Positions 22,340 to 33,471 of a DNA stretch of 64,000 nucleotides are shown here, one piece after another (the stretch's first letter is position 1; the number at the start of each line of letters is the position of its first letter). The DNA is from Ligustrum vulgare. Taxonomy: Eukaryota > Streptophyta > Magnoliopsida > Lamiales > Oleaceae. The notes beneath the pieces are model-generated. The model made no database searches, was not told the origin of the DNA, and saw only the letters and a program-made list of their open reading frames with translations. Both the position numbers and the translations under genes were made by a program. The stretch spans positions 28,307,932 through 28,371,931 of the forward strand of contig OY743183.1 of NCBI GenBank assembly GCA_963555705.1. The letters are read 5' to 3'.

Positions 22340-23093
22340 TGATGTGATCCAAGATAGGAAATCAACCAAGAGATCAGGGTGCAAGAAACCAAATGACAAA
22401 CACAAACTCGAGATCTCGAAATACAAAGACTAGCCCGAATGGTTGTAATCCAAAATTCAAGTCGAAAGACCAAAAAGGGACTCAGCTGGGTTGTTACGGC
22501 CGTGAAAGAATTCACTTACTTCCGTAACTTGATTTCTGTGTCAAAGTTACGGCCGTAACTAAAATCACTTGCGGCCGTAAGTGTAGTTCTGGCCGCGCAA
22601 CACTACCAAGTTCGAATTTCTTGAATTTTTAATTATTTTCGATTTCTAATTATTTATTTCCATATTTTAAACCCTATTGTAGCTAGGGCTAGGTTAGATG
22701 CAAATTTTACCTTATATTATATTTTATTTCATCATTGAACAACAACTTTTGACATTGTTGCAATTGAATTGAGTTTTACTCTCTAGAAAGAAGGATTCCT
22801 TTTCTCGTTCCTCAAGAATTACCCATAGAACTTATCAAAAATTCTTAAGTCTTTGTGGCGTTCCAACCCCAAACTTATCAAGGAATTGGACAATCCTTGT
22901 GACATTTCAACAACCTTGGTTCTTATCTCGTATCGTCAATCTTGTGTCGTGAATATTCGGTCAAGGTCATATTTTCTACTTTTCATTGTTTTTTCGTTCT
23001 TGATATTTTATTCAATTCTGAATTTAGATCTTTCCTATTGTTTTCATTATTTATTCCACGCTTTCGTCGCGTTTTTCGAAAGGAATCCCATCA
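22340..23093 (+). repeat. 3' LTR of the gypsy derivative (754 bp)
   Basis: Starts TGATG and ends CATCA, a perfect 5-bp inverted repeat. It contains a palindrome group: ttacggccgtga (22494), ttacggccgtaa (22547-22558), cttgcggccgtaag (22568-22581), with possible AT-rich TATA-like sequence near 22710. Its 3' end was later duplicated in tandem with the flank (see 23019-23436). Confidence 0.7.
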
Positions 23094-23436
23094 ATTGGGG
23101 CATATTTTTATCCCCTATCGAAATTTATATCAATTAAAATTTATGAATTTATAATCTTTCGATCTTAAGGAATCTTCTCAACATCCATACAATAATTAGC
23201 TAGAAAATTGTAGAAACATGAAATGTTGAATTTAGATCTTTCCTATTGTTTTCATTATTTATTCCACGCTTTCGTCGTATTTTTCAAAAGGAATCCCATC
23301 AATTGGGGCATATTTTTATCCCCTATTGGAATTTATATCAATTAAAATATATCTAATGAATTTATAATCTTTCGAACTTAAGGAATCTTCTCAAAATCCA
23401 TACAATAATTAGCTAGAAAATTGTAGAAACATGAAA
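23019..23436. repeat. Tandem duplication (208 and 210 bp) across the LTR/flank junction
   Basis: Unit 1 (23019-23226) and unit 2 (23227-23436) both begin tgaatttagatctttcctat, contain the LTR end ...catca followed by attggggcatatttttatcc, and end ttgtagaaacatgaaa. They differ by a few substitutions and a short insertion (atatcta) in unit 2. Confidence 0.85.
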
Positions 23437-24113
23437 CGGAGAAATAGTTGCTCAAGCCTCTAACCCATAAATTTCATTAACTAAACATAAATCAAAACAT
23501 GAAACCCGGAAAGTAAAGCTTCATCACAATTCTAACATAAAACGCCTAGCCTAAATACATGATAAAACCTAGAAGAAAAAGGAATAAAACCCGTTGAAAA
23601 TTGAACGAAAAAGCCCAGCTACGGCCCAGTCGGAAAGGCATGCGACCACATGGTTACAAATGGCACGGTCGCGAAGTTATGTAATTTCAATTCTGTCTAT
23701 TTTTGTAACCAATCTTGCAACCACACGATATAAACATACGCTATTGCGTGGTTATATCGTTCCTATGTAATTTCCATCTTTGATTTCTGACAAGTTGGTC
23801 CTCATTCTTTTATTGCACCTCAAGTCTTTCAGCTTCTGATTAGATCAATTTAGTCCCAGAACTTTTGATTTCTTCCAATTAACCTTTTTTTTTTTTTTAC
23901 CTTAATTGGCTTCATCTACTTCTTCATGTATACAATTTAGCTCCATTTATCATCCGATTGCTCTTTATTCGCTTCAATTGCTCTGCTTTCTCGACTTTGG
24001 GTTCATTTCTAAATGATAAATAAATAATAACAAATTAGGTAGCTTTGATTCTGAAACAATAATATAATATCTTAATTTTAGCATATAAATAAGTGTATAA
24101 AATACACTTATCA
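23437..24113 (-). repeat. Possible antisense LTR remnant
   Basis: Read on the minus strand it begins TGATAAGTGTATTTTATACAC, like the TGATAAGTG start of the Athila LTR at 40376. It carries tgcgaccaca / cacggtcgcg motifs (about 23640-23675) resembling the CG-rich groups of other LTRs here. The other boundary is not defined, so the call is tentative. Confidence 0.3.
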
Positions 24114-24154
24114 TAGTTTATTATTAATGAAAAGATTAGTAGGATGTTTGGATT

Positions 24155-24412
24155 ATGGTTTCATCCGTTACGTTAGTGTTGTCGTGTAAACAACATAAAT
24201 ACCTCAGAAATTGGTTGATGTATCTCATATTCAAAATGTTTGGATGCACCAGTAGGTTTGTCAAGTACACAAAATGCCTTGATGTCATTGTTGGTGAACA
24301 TGCGAATCTAGCTGTGGAAAACTACATGTTGAGTAGGAAATTGGATGAGCTATTCACTTTTGTCAATAAGAATATTGACGAGGCCCTTGAAGGGATTAGC
24401 ACATGGTCATGA
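24155..24412 (+). CDS. Unrecognised ORF (85 codons)
   Basis: Opens at ATG 24155; the residues look protein-like in the second half (VIVGEHANLAVENYMLSRKL, DELFTFVNKNIDEALEGIST). I do not recognise a family. The following 300 bp to 24759 are also less AT-rich than true intergenic DNA. It may be a fragment of a decayed transposon gene, possibly the same Ulp1-bearing MULE proposed for 45650-47975. That is a guess. Confidence 0.2.
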   Translation: MVSSVTLVLSCKQHKYLRNWLMYLIFKMFGCTSRFVKYTKCLDVIVGEHANLAVENYMLSRKLDELFTFVNKNIDEALEGISTWS

Positions 24413-24759
24413 GCAGATGTTTGCTCCGTTGAAGTCTCATACACGACATAGAACGGCCAAGGTAGTCCACTCCAGAAGAGTATGAGTTAAATCTTTTTTA
24501 AGTCCAAAACGAACATCATTTCACTAAATTAATATATTTCAATATTCAAGGATAGGCAATCAAAGTTGCATCACATGGAAGGGGATGTGCAATTGTACAG
24601 TCAAAGAGAGGAAGGGTATCACATCATTGTATTTCTTCCTTACGTCATAAAATTTATTCAAATTTGAGTATCAGTGCTATTCAGGATTCATTCGGGCTAG
24701 CTTTCATCCAAAGAAAAAAGTAGTCAGACAATATATCAGTTTCCTACATCCATTATTCC

Positions 24760-26609
24760 TGTAACGCCCCGAATTTCGTGGAGCTCGGGACGCCACGTCG
24801 TCCTTTAAATCTAATTTTATTGCAAAAATAATTAAAAAATTTCAAACATCATATTTATTATTTGAAACCTTTGAAACAACATTTTTGCGAAAGAAATGAA
24901 TTTATAAAACATCACATCTATTATTTAAAAGCTAAAGCGGAAACTAAATTTTAATCGATTTAATTAAAACAATTCATAAAAATTAAATCTTAAGTTTTTA
25001 AAGTAAAGTAACAATAAATAATTAAATTGATGACATTTATGAAACTTGACTTAAAAAGAAAATTAACATTATTTCTGATTTTTCCACTGCTTCCATTTCA
25101 TTCGCCACCATCTCCAAAATCTGAGAAAACTGTTAAAATAATGGAATGAGTATTTCGAAAAATACTCAGTAGACTCGCCCACAATAATCATTTAACATTA
25201 TAAATTAAAACACATAATCATGATATTCAAGTCTCAGGTGTCTAACGATCACCAGTATTCTCATGAACAAGTAAATAAATAAAAGTTCAAGTCTTATGCA
25301 TTTAAGTAAGTAAATTCTCGTAACATAGTCTCATACTTAGAAAGTAAGTAATTTTCATAAACAAGTAAATAAATACAAGTTCAAGTATCATGCATTTAAG
25401 CAAGTAAATTCTCGTAACATAGTCTCATGCTTATAAAGCAAGTAATTCTCATGAACACAATTATACATGCTAAACTTATATAATCCAAATAATCATTGAT
25501 ACGCACTTTTGAAAAACATAAATTTGTAAATAAGAGTCTACCTCAAATTACAAGTTTGAAAGTTGAGCAAGAAAGTTCACGTTGTTCTTCTAAATGTCCA
25601 AGCGCCTCGTCTAGCCAATAATAAATAAATCTTAAAGTGGTATTTGGAAATCAAACGTTTCAATTGAAAGAGTTTTAAAAGAAGAAATAAAAGTTTAGGG
25701 ATTAAAATTTAAATCAAACATAGTTGGAGTTTGAAATGAGTTGATACTAAAATAAAAGATTTTGAAAACTATTAGGCTAACTCATATATTTTAAATATAT
25801 TGGGGACTAATTATTTTCATTTTCGAAATAGTTGGGGCTAAGATAAATTATTTGCAAAGCTTAAGAGCTGAATAAAATATTAAAAAAATTAAATGATCGA
25901 AATAATACTTTTAAAAACTAAAGGGTTGACTTAAAATATTTTAAAACTTGGGACTGACTTAAAAGGGCTCTAAAATAATAAATTTTGAAACTTAGGACAA
26001 GATTTAAAACAATTAAAACTGTAGGGGCTGAATAAAATGTTTTAGAAATCAGAGATTGAAGTTTGATACTTTTAAAAACTGAAAGGATTGAAATAAGCAT
26101 TTTCAAAACTTTGGGCTTAAAGATAAATTTAGAAAAATATAATAATATATCTCTCTCTAAATTGGTTAGAGAGAGAGAGGGACCAGTGAGAAGAGAAGGG
26201 GCGACTCCCCTTCCTTCGTCCAACCACTACTGACGCATCAACCGGCGAGGCGCCGCCGGCACGAGGCGACGGTAAGATTGGGAGCATGGTGGGTGAAGAC
26301 TTGGGACGATTTTTGGAGCGATTTGGGATTGAACAGAGGCGGACCGGGGTTCGGACTTGGCGATTTCCCAGCGATACTCCAGTCAAAATAGGTTGGCAAT
26401 TGAGGTAAGTATCTAGGTTTTGTTCATTCTTGAATTTTGTGGTTGTTTGGGTCGAAGTTGAGGGGGAAATTTCAGAGAGGGCTGTTGGTGATTTTGGTGG
26501 TGGCGGTTGCGGTTCAGGTGGTGGTGATTGGTGGGTTCGAATTAGCATATTGAAATGGTGGTTCAAGAATTGGGTTTGGTGATTATGAAATTGGCGGTTG
26601 GATGATGAT
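24760..26609 (-). mobile_element. Large LTR-type repeat, family shared with 41586 and 45825, inverted
   Basis: Starts TGTAACGCCCCGAA on the plus strand, the reverse complement of the ...CGGGGCGCTACA ends of the 41586-44171 and 45825-47567 copies. Shared internal blocks, inverted: 'gagtctactgagtattt', 'aacagttttctcagattttg' followed by gagatggtggcg, the tandem-repeat zone (25265-25455) and a CT/GA-rich island (26150-26280). The low-complexity part around 25620-26150 repeats '(a)gggactgaa' phrases, as do the other copies. Its far end is not visible; another LTR-type element starts at 26610. Probably a solo or truncated LTR of a Tekay-like chromovirus, by analogy with 53946-56308. Confidence 0.65.
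25265..25455. repeat. 94-bp tandem repeat, two units
   Basis: acaagtaaataaata begins at 25267 and 25361; each unit continues aagttcaagt..tatgcattta and 'gtaaattctcgtaacatagt'. It lies at the position where the related LTRs at 43225 and 46979 carry different tandem arrays. Confidence 0.75.
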
Positions 26610-28225
26610 TGTAACACCCCAAGTTCAAAAACTTTAAAACCTAGGCGTGTTAACTTCCATTCACATTATATGCGGAAATAAATCGTTTAAACATTAAAAT
26701 GCGGAAACAAATCATTTAAAAACTTCAACCTTTTCATTTTCTATTCTAAAATTTTATGGAAATTTCGGCAGAGTCTCCTCTATAACTTGGACATAACCAA
26801 CCTGTAGAGGGACATCATACCTACAATACATATGAAATTCTCAACTCATTCAAATCCAACATTCAACATCCAACCATAATTCCAAAATTCAACTTCAACA
26901 TCAATTCCCCAAACTCCTCAACCAAAATAACTTGAAGTATAAATTTATAAACTCATGAAACATGATAAAAACTAATCACAGGGAAATACCATAACTTATT
27001 TTAACTAAGAACCGACAAACTAATTCAAAATGATTTACCAATTTAAAAGAATAACCAATAAAAACTTAAATTTAAATCATTAAATTAAATTTTAAATAAT
27101 TCAAGTCGGGTACTGTCTGAGCCTGCCGCCACGTGCTCTCCTCTAATCATCTAACTTTCATCACCTGAAATATGGGGGAGGGATTGGGGTGAGCTAAAGC
27201 TCAGTAAGTAAACTTTATGCATGAATGCATGCTTATGACATGAAATGCTTTAAACTTTGAAATATGTATCCCCATTCACTTTAACCTTTCAAAATTTTCA
27301 ACATTTCGAACTTTCACTTCATTCCATCGTGAGCTCACTTGATGTAACTTCTAGTCAATCAGATAACAGTGGACAATTCTTATTTGGAACCAGATTAACT
27401 TTCACATTTCCACCGCAAAGCGGCCAATTCACTTCATTCCACCGCAAAGCGGCTCATTACATTCGGGTACGCCGGTCCCCCGCGCCCCATTTCCTACTCA
27501 CATCTTTTATGACATAGAAGTACACCCATTCTTTCAAAAACTTGGGATACATAATTTTTGAGAAAAATTGCACTTTGACACATTCCTTTCATTAAAACAT
27601 TTGACTTTCCCATTTCGATGCCAATGCATGCTTGATGATGCAATGACATGTAACGTGCATGCTGGAACATTTTCTTAACTACACATAATTGCATATGGTA
27701 GACCAAAAGTATTAAAATTCCGTAATTAACACGAATGTCAATTAAGCACATTAATTCCACATTAACATTCAACTTTGATGAAAGTAGGGGGAAGTTTACT
27801 TACCTGTAGTCTTTAATGTTTACTGTTATCTTGACTTGCGAGTGGAGGAGTTTCAGATGCTCGTGACGTCAATGTGCCCAAAATTCCTAATTATTTCCAT
27901 TCATTAATAACATACCCTTTTAGTTTAAAAATCACAAATCTCATTCTTCTAATAATAACATAACTTCCAATCGAGATCAAAACCTCAATTTAACCCAAGC
28001 GTGACTTTACATAATAACCAAAACATATAAAACCATATTTGAAATTAAGAGATAAAATTTCAATCCACGTTAGAAACTCTTATTTTTTTTAAATTCAAAC
28101 TCAAACTCAAATTTACATAATTTAACCTAAAGTTATAAAATCCACTCCCATAAAGTCCCAAAAATTTCACAAATCTTAAAACCAACATATATCCAAACTT
28201 CACCCAAACAGTTAACTAAACTACA
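26610..28225 (-). mobile_element. LTR-type repeat with TGTAACACCCC end (1616 bp)
   Basis: Bounded by TGTAACACCCC (26610) and ...AAACTACA (28225). The flanks ATGAT and ATCAT are one base apart, a possible 5-bp target duplication inside the preceding repeat. Internal features of chromovirus-type LTRs: 'gtgagctaaagctcagtaag' (about 27189) and two copies of ttccaccgcaaagcggc (about 27408 and 27439), each a small CCGC-aaa-GCGG hairpin. No coding sequence. Likely a solo LTR. Confidence 0.55.
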
Positions 28226-28590
28226 ATCATCATCATCGCATTTCGGGAACTTTAGGTAGTTAGATATGTGTGAACAGCCAATCACCATCATGCATCATTT
28301 TTGGACATGATACCCAGATATTCTATCCCTCAATTTGCATCGCCACAGTGCAAGTGCACAGAAGATCAACTGTAATCTGGCAATGATTCATCTTTTTGTG
28401 GCATCAAATTCAGCTATAGCCAACACGCACCCTTTCCTTGCGACAAGGTGAAATTTCCATATATTGTTTTATTAAACATTTATTCCAGTATTGTTCAAAC
28501 CATCATACTGTAAAAATACAATACATGCATTTTTATTTTATTTTATAACAAAGTGTGAATATCTGAATGTCACTATTGTAGGGGTCTGCT
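28226..28590. other. Unassigned stretch
   Basis: Moderate base composition, no element boundaries and no recognised coding segment. It could be target sequence shared with 24121-24759. Confidence 0.3.
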
Positions 28591-28821
28591 ATGAATGTTG
28601 TGCTGGGTGTCCCCTATATTAATTCCATTAACACTGTAGACATGTATCCTCCTTATTTTGATTCATCTAGCTTTGACCTAGGTATTGAACGTGATATAAA
28701 TGATGGAGCTGTTGTTCTAGATGATGATCTCGGCCTAACTAAGGAGTATCTACATGACATGGATGACCTCGCAGAAGAAGTGGAACAGCTACTTTCAGCT
28801 CTCATTTGCATGATTTTTTAA
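28591..28821 (+). CDS. Unrecognised acidic ORF (76 codons)
   Basis: Opens ATG at 28591. The body is acidic (IERDINDGAVVLDDDLGL, DMDDLAEEVEQL). It looks more protein-like than a random ORF but matches no family I know. It lies 5' to and in the same orientation as the Ulp1 pseudogene at 45650, with hAT and Athila insertions between, so it could be an N-terminal exon of that gene. Unproven. Confidence 0.2.
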   Translation: MNVVLGVPYINSINTVDMYPPYFDSSSFDLGIERDINDGAVVLDDDLGLTKEYLHDMDDLAEEVEQLLSALICMIF

Positions 28822-28916
28822 TTCAAATAGTGCATTCTGAAACACCTAAACAATGAACACCACATCTATTCTTTGCAAAAAACCCAATACTATAATAGTG
28901 TTTGGAGGAACAACTC

Positions 28917-29344
28917 TAGAGATGGCAATGAGCTGAGCCACCCTTGGCTGGGTGTGCTCGGCTCGTCAAAATGACGAACTGAGCCACGAGCTCCTATCAA
29001 ATGAGTAGATCCTAGGCTTGGCTCGTTTGATAAGTGCCGAGCTCAGCTTGGCCCACGGGCGAGCCAAGCTTCGGCTAGCCGGCTCATTAATATATATATA
29101 TATATTCCTCCTCTTATGACTTATCTATAATGATATATAAATTTATAATTAGTTATGTAATAAATAAATTAATAAGTAATGTTAGATTGTTAGTGAATGA
29201 AAGTTGAAATGATGAATTGTAACGTAAAAATTTGTTCAAATCTCCAATTATAATTTGAAAAGACAAAAACTAAAATTGAGTAAATAAATTAAAATTTGAA
29301 AGTTTAAAAATTAAAACCTTCCTCCTTTTTTCCTTCTTCTCTTA
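28917..29344. mobile_element. Terminal fragment of a hAT-like element
   Basis: Begins TAGAGATGGCAATGAGC, a hAT-type terminus, followed by GC-richer subterminal repeats (gagcc, ggctcg, gagctc in many copies to about 29085), then AT-rich sequence up to the Athila LTR. The opposite end was not found. A hAT transposase remnant lies on the other side of the Athila insertion (44305-45640), so both may be parts of one hAT element. Confidence 0.45.
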
Positions 29345-29526
29345 TGACTTTATTAACGCTTATTTTGTGCACTTATAACCTTGGACTATTGATGATTTGA
29401 TCATAATTAAGTATTATTAATGCGTTTTATATTTTATATTGTATAGAATCATAAATGAAAAGAAAAGAGGAAGAAGGGACCAAAATGCACCTAAAACTGG
29501 AGTTTGAGGACCTTTGGTGCAAATAA

Positions 29527-29697
29527 GTTACGACCGTAACAATTAACATTCACTACCGTAACTTTTTGATGGCATTAGGCAAAAAGCAGCAGAACCTGCC
29601 TTACGGCCATAAACCCAAAGGTTACGGACGTAACCTTCAAATGTGGAAAATCAGCAGAAACCGACTTACGGCCGTAAAGAATAAGTTACGGCCGTAA
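29527..29697 (+). promoter_or_regulatory. CG-rich palindrome array in the Athila 5' LTR
   Basis: Five sites of the type TTACGGCCGTAA: gttacgaccgtaac (29527), ttacggccataa (29601), gttacggacgtaac (29621), ttacggccgtaa (29666-29677 and 29686-29697). The last two are perfect 12-bp palindromes 20 bp apart. The array ends about 85 bp upstream of the TATA box. Role unknown; the position suggests promoter-associated binding sites. Confidence 0.6.
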
Positions 29698-29782
29698 GTT
29701 GCTCGTCAAGAAATTTCCTTCTCTGATTCATTGCATAATTTTGGTATGTCTTGAGCCCAACTCTAGGGAACGATTTTGGGGC

Positions 29783-29790
29783 TATAAAAA
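29783..29790 (+). promoter_or_regulatory. TATA box of the Athila 5' LTR
   Basis: gcTATAAAAAgg, conserved in the 3' LTR at 40793-40800. It would define the U3/R boundary roughly 30 bp downstream. Confidence 0.7.
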
Positions 29791-30707
29791 GGAAATTTCA
29801 TGACAGAAAAGTGGTAAAAAAATTATTGAAGAGAGAGCGGCTTTCTTGGAGTGTGGAAGAGAAATCAAGCGACTCGAGAGGTGAATCAAGAGCGAAAATT
29901 CTGGAATTCTTCATGACTTTAAGCGACTAAGTTTTCTACCTAGTTCAAGGGGGACGTTGTATTTATTTTCATTATGTTTCTATTTTCCAACTAGTAATTT
30001 AGTATTAAATTCTATATTCTTGATTGGATTTCTATGCACTTTATTTCAATTAATATAATGATTTATGTGATTTAGGCCTATCTCATATCTTGTTGTGTTG
30101 ATGCATGCTAAATTGAATGATTAGATTCGTAATTGTCTTGTTGTTCAATTTATAGTAGTAATTGGGATTTTTGCAATTCCATTGGAAATCTAACCTAGGT
30201 TAATCATCACGAGCTTGTGTGATTGGTAATCTAGATCACCTAATTTCTTCTTGCGTTATTTGGTTATTGTATAAAATCTAAAGAGCTTATTTTAGATTGT
30301 CCAATAGTTATAGTTTGATTAGAGAGCTTGTTCTAATTAAATACAATTAAGGAAGAAAAGAGGTAGTTAGAACTTGTTAACTATTTACGGATGATAAATC
30401 AAGAATTGAATTGAATACGCATTACTTGGGAAGTGGTAATATTATGATGAAATACAACTGAACCTGAGAACAAGGATTTGTTAACAATTGATTTAGATTC
30501 CCACCAATTTATGTGCTTACTTTATTTTTTAAGTCCTTTACAATATTCGAACTCAAAACCCCCCATCTATTCTGATTGACATAACACTATTTTAGTTCCC
30601 GTTCCTTGTGGGATTGACTCTTACTTTCGCTACTACATTATTAATTAATATTTAGCAAGTAAGGAATTATTTATTATTTTGGTGTATCGCGACACGCATC
30701 AAATTTT

Positions 30708-30725
30708 TGGCGCCGTTGTCGGGGA
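30708..30725 (+). promoter_or_regulatory. Primer binding site (tRNA-Asp type)
   Basis: TGGCGCCGTTGTCGGGGA, six bases after the LTR end. Athila elements typically use TGGCGCCGTTGCCGGGGA, complementary to the 3' end of tRNA-Asp; one base differs. Confidence 0.85.
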
Positions 30726-30876
30726 ACGGTTAACCAATTTAGTGTTTAAAAAATTAGAATTTTATTTTTCTGCATTTTATTTTATTTATTTTATTTTCAC
30801 TTTATTTCTATAATTTTTCAGGAATTTTTTTTTTTGAAATTTATAATAATTTCCGCTTGTCTATTTCTTTGTTTAT

Positions 30877-32600
30877 ATGCGTAGAACTCGATCAACTAAT
30901 TTTGAATTCTTTGATTTTGACTCAGAAATTGAGAGAGCTTTTCGAAAGTAAATGAGAGCAGCACAACAAATGGCAGCTAATAACATCAACAATAGAACCC
31001 TTAAACAACTGGCTATCCCCGATGTTGCTCAGCAGCCACTGTATATCACCTTCCCAACAGTGGAAGAGGGAAAAACTTTTGAGCTTAAATCTGGCCTCAT
31101 CCACTTGTTACCAACTTTTCGAGAGAATCCGGGTGAAGATTCGTATAGACATTTAAAGGAGTTTCATGTGATTTGCGATAGTATGAGACCCACATGCATT
31201 ATCGAGGAGCAAATAAAAATGAGAGCTTTCCCATTCTAATTAAAAGATGTCGCCACAAACTGGCTTTATTGTCTGCCATCTGGAACAGTCACTACCTGGA
31301 ATGACATGAAGAGGCTTTTCTTGGAAAAATACTTCCCGCATCTAGATCTGGTACCATCAGAAAGGAGATATGTGGGGGTGCGCCGGAACAATAACGGAAC
31401 ACTGTATGAGTATTGGGAACATTCTAGAAGCTCATCTCAAGTTGCCCCCATCATCAGCTTGGTGAACAACTGCTGGTACAGTATTTTTATGAAGGTCTAG
31501 TGCTGATGAATAGAAGTATGATAGATGTTGCAAGTGGAGGTGCACTGATGGACAAGACACCGGAACAAACACGAGCTTTAATCTCCAACATAGCTGAGAA
31601 CACTCAGAAATTCAACTCAAGTAGGGATTCGCAAGTCCGCCGCATAAACGAGGTAAGTAGTTCCAATATCGAAGGTCAATTATATGAACTAACAAATCTT
31701 GTTAAGTAACTTGCTGTAGGGAACTCGCATTTGGCCAAACTATGCTGAATCTATTCAAATTTTGGACATCCAACGGATACCTGTCCGGTGTTGCAAGAGG
31801 AGGACAATGAACATGTAAATACTGCAGGAGGTTTCCCTTTCCAAAGATAGCAGTACAATCCGTACTCCAACACATACAACCCTGGGTGAAGAGATCACCC
31901 TAACTTGAGCTACGGAAATAACAAACCCCTTGGTTTCACTCCAAAGGACAATTCCAGCAGCAAGGGACTTTTCAATCACAGGGGAAATATCAACAAAAAC
32001 CTCAAAACTTAGGCATGTCTCTCGAAGATATAATAAAAATGCTTGCAACTAACACGCTGCAATTTCAACAGGATGCCAAATCAAGCATTCAAAACCTGGA
32101 GAATCAAATGAGCCAAATGGCCACTGCCATAAATAGATTGGAGGCACAATTTGGAGGGAAGCTACCATCGCAGCCCGAGGTGAATCCCAAAAACGTGAGT
32201 GCCATAACTCTCCGGGGTGGAAAGGAAGTTGAGGGCCCGCAAAAGGAACAGGTTGCACCTGAAAAGGAGGAAGATGAAGAAGGAGTCGGAAAGAAAAAGA
32301 CACTTCGCAAAACTCTCAGGTAAAAACTGATTCCCATTTAAATGTTAAACTAACTCCTCCACCTTTTCCTAGTAGGTTAGTAAGGGAAACCAAGGAGGGT
32401 AAAGAAAAAGAGATTTTGGAGATGTTTAGGAAGGTTGAGGTCAATATTCCTCTATTAGATGCCATTAAGCAAGTCCCCCGGTATGCAAAGTTTTTGAAGG
32501 ATCTATGCACTAACAAGTGGAAATTGGTGGGGAACGAGAAGGTAAGAATGAGGGGAAAACGTATCAGCACTATTTCAAAGGAAATTGCCTCCTAAGTGTA
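30877..32600 (+). pseudogene. Athila gag, decayed
   Basis: ATG 30877 opens MRRTRSTNFEFFDFDSEIER, the usual Athila start. The Retrotrans_gag-type domain follows: FELKSGLIHLLPTF, HLKEFHVICDSMRP, IKMRAFPF, DMKRLFLEKYFP, then MNRSMIDVASGGALMDKTPE and a nucleocapsid-like zone with FGHPTDTCPVLQEE. The C-terminal linker has VNPKNVSAITLRGGKE and IPLLDAIKQVPRYAKFLKD. Broken by TAA at 30949, TAA at 31237, a frameshift near 31400-31500, stops after LVK at 31707 and several more before 32015. The protein would form the particle shell. Confidence 0.85.
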
Positions 32601-32640
32601 AGGATCCAGGTATGTTTACTATGCCATGTAAAATAGGTAA

Positions 32641-33465
32641 CACAAGGTAGATCATGCACTGATAGACTTAGGAACATCAATAAATGTAATGCCTTGATCT
32701 ACTTACACTGCATTAAATCTTACCAAAATGACTGAAACAAGTGTTATCATTCAACTAGCCGACACGTCCAATGCATATTCGGATTGGGTAGTTGAGGATG
32801 TGCTAGTGCAAGTAGGAGGGTTGGTGTTTCCGGAAGACTTCTATGTGTTAGATATGAATGATGATCACTCCCCTAACTCCACCCCTATATTGTTAGGTAG
32901 GCCATTTTTTTGGACATCCCAAACCATAATTGATGTGAGGAAAGGGGTGTTGACCATGGAATTCAATGGGGAGGTGGTGCAATTTAATATTTATGATGCA
33001 ATGAAGCATCCAAATGATATGTGTGCTGCCTACTCTATTAATGTCATTACTCCTGCAGTGTAGAAAGTCTTTGAGTTAAATTGCAGGGATGAGCTAGAAA
33101 CGGCTATTTCGAAATCATTAAGGCATGTTGATGACAACGAATTGGGAATGAGCAAGGAACCGAAAAATGGAATTGATGCACTTAATTTGCTGGGACCTGC
33201 GCCACGCAGGTATGATGTCAAAACAATTCAATTAACAGACTATCCTAACAAATTGCTACCCTCTATTTTGCAGGCCCCAGTGGTGGAAATAAAATATCTG
33301 CTCGCCCATTTGAAATATGTATTTCTTGGTGATGGAGAAACGCTTCCCGTAATTGTTTCATCCAACTTCACCAAGGTGGAAGAAGATAGACTAGTTCAGG
33401 TTCTTCGGGAACACAAGGAGGTAATTGGTTGGACCATCGCGGATATCAAGGGAATCAGCCCCTAA
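32641..33465 (+). pseudogene. Athila aspartic protease and linker to RT, decayed
   Basis: ALIDLGTSINVMP is the Athila-type protease active site (DLG in place of DTG is normal in this lineage). It continues with VEDVLVQVGGLVFPEDFYVL and ILLGRPFFWTSQTIIDVRKG, the usual protease end, then a linker containing ELPLK-like PNKLLPSILQAPVVEIKYL and LKYVFLGDGETLPVIVSS. Stops at 32695, 33061 and 33463 interrupt it. This part processes the polyprotein in an intact element. Confidence 0.85.
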
Positions 33466-33471
33466 ATCTGT

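Larger units (their letters stand above)
19511..23093 (+). mobile_element. Ty3/gypsy deletion derivative (gag-protease, pol lost)
   Basis: Order: truncated 5' LTR (19511-19689), tRNA-Met PBS (19692), gag (20095-21056), zinc knuckle and protease (21190-21740), a short basic 3' segment (about 22110-22330), polypurine tract (22330-22339), 3' LTR (22340-23093). RT, RNase H and integrase are absent: between the end of protease and the 3' segment only about 300 bp of AT-rich, frame-broken sequence remains. The gag type, PBS and protease signature suggest Ty3/gypsy, probably a chromovirus; the lineage is not certain. It cannot move alone. Confidence 0.75.
29345..30701 (+). repeat. Athila 5' LTR (1357 bp)
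   Basis: Starts TGACTTTATTAACG (the 3' LTR reads TGATAAGTGCTTTATTAACG) and ends gacacgcatca just before the PBS. It aligns over its length with 40376-41585 plus 44177-44299. It contains palindromes (29527-29697) and a TATA box (29783). About 33 bp upstream of the TATA box are absent from the 3' copy. Confidence 0.85.

Noticed and set aside
26129..26617. 162-codon minus-strand ORF rich in proline and serine
   Set aside because: Lies in the GA/CT-rich island of an LTR; its composition explains the open frame and the related LTRs have no matching ORF.
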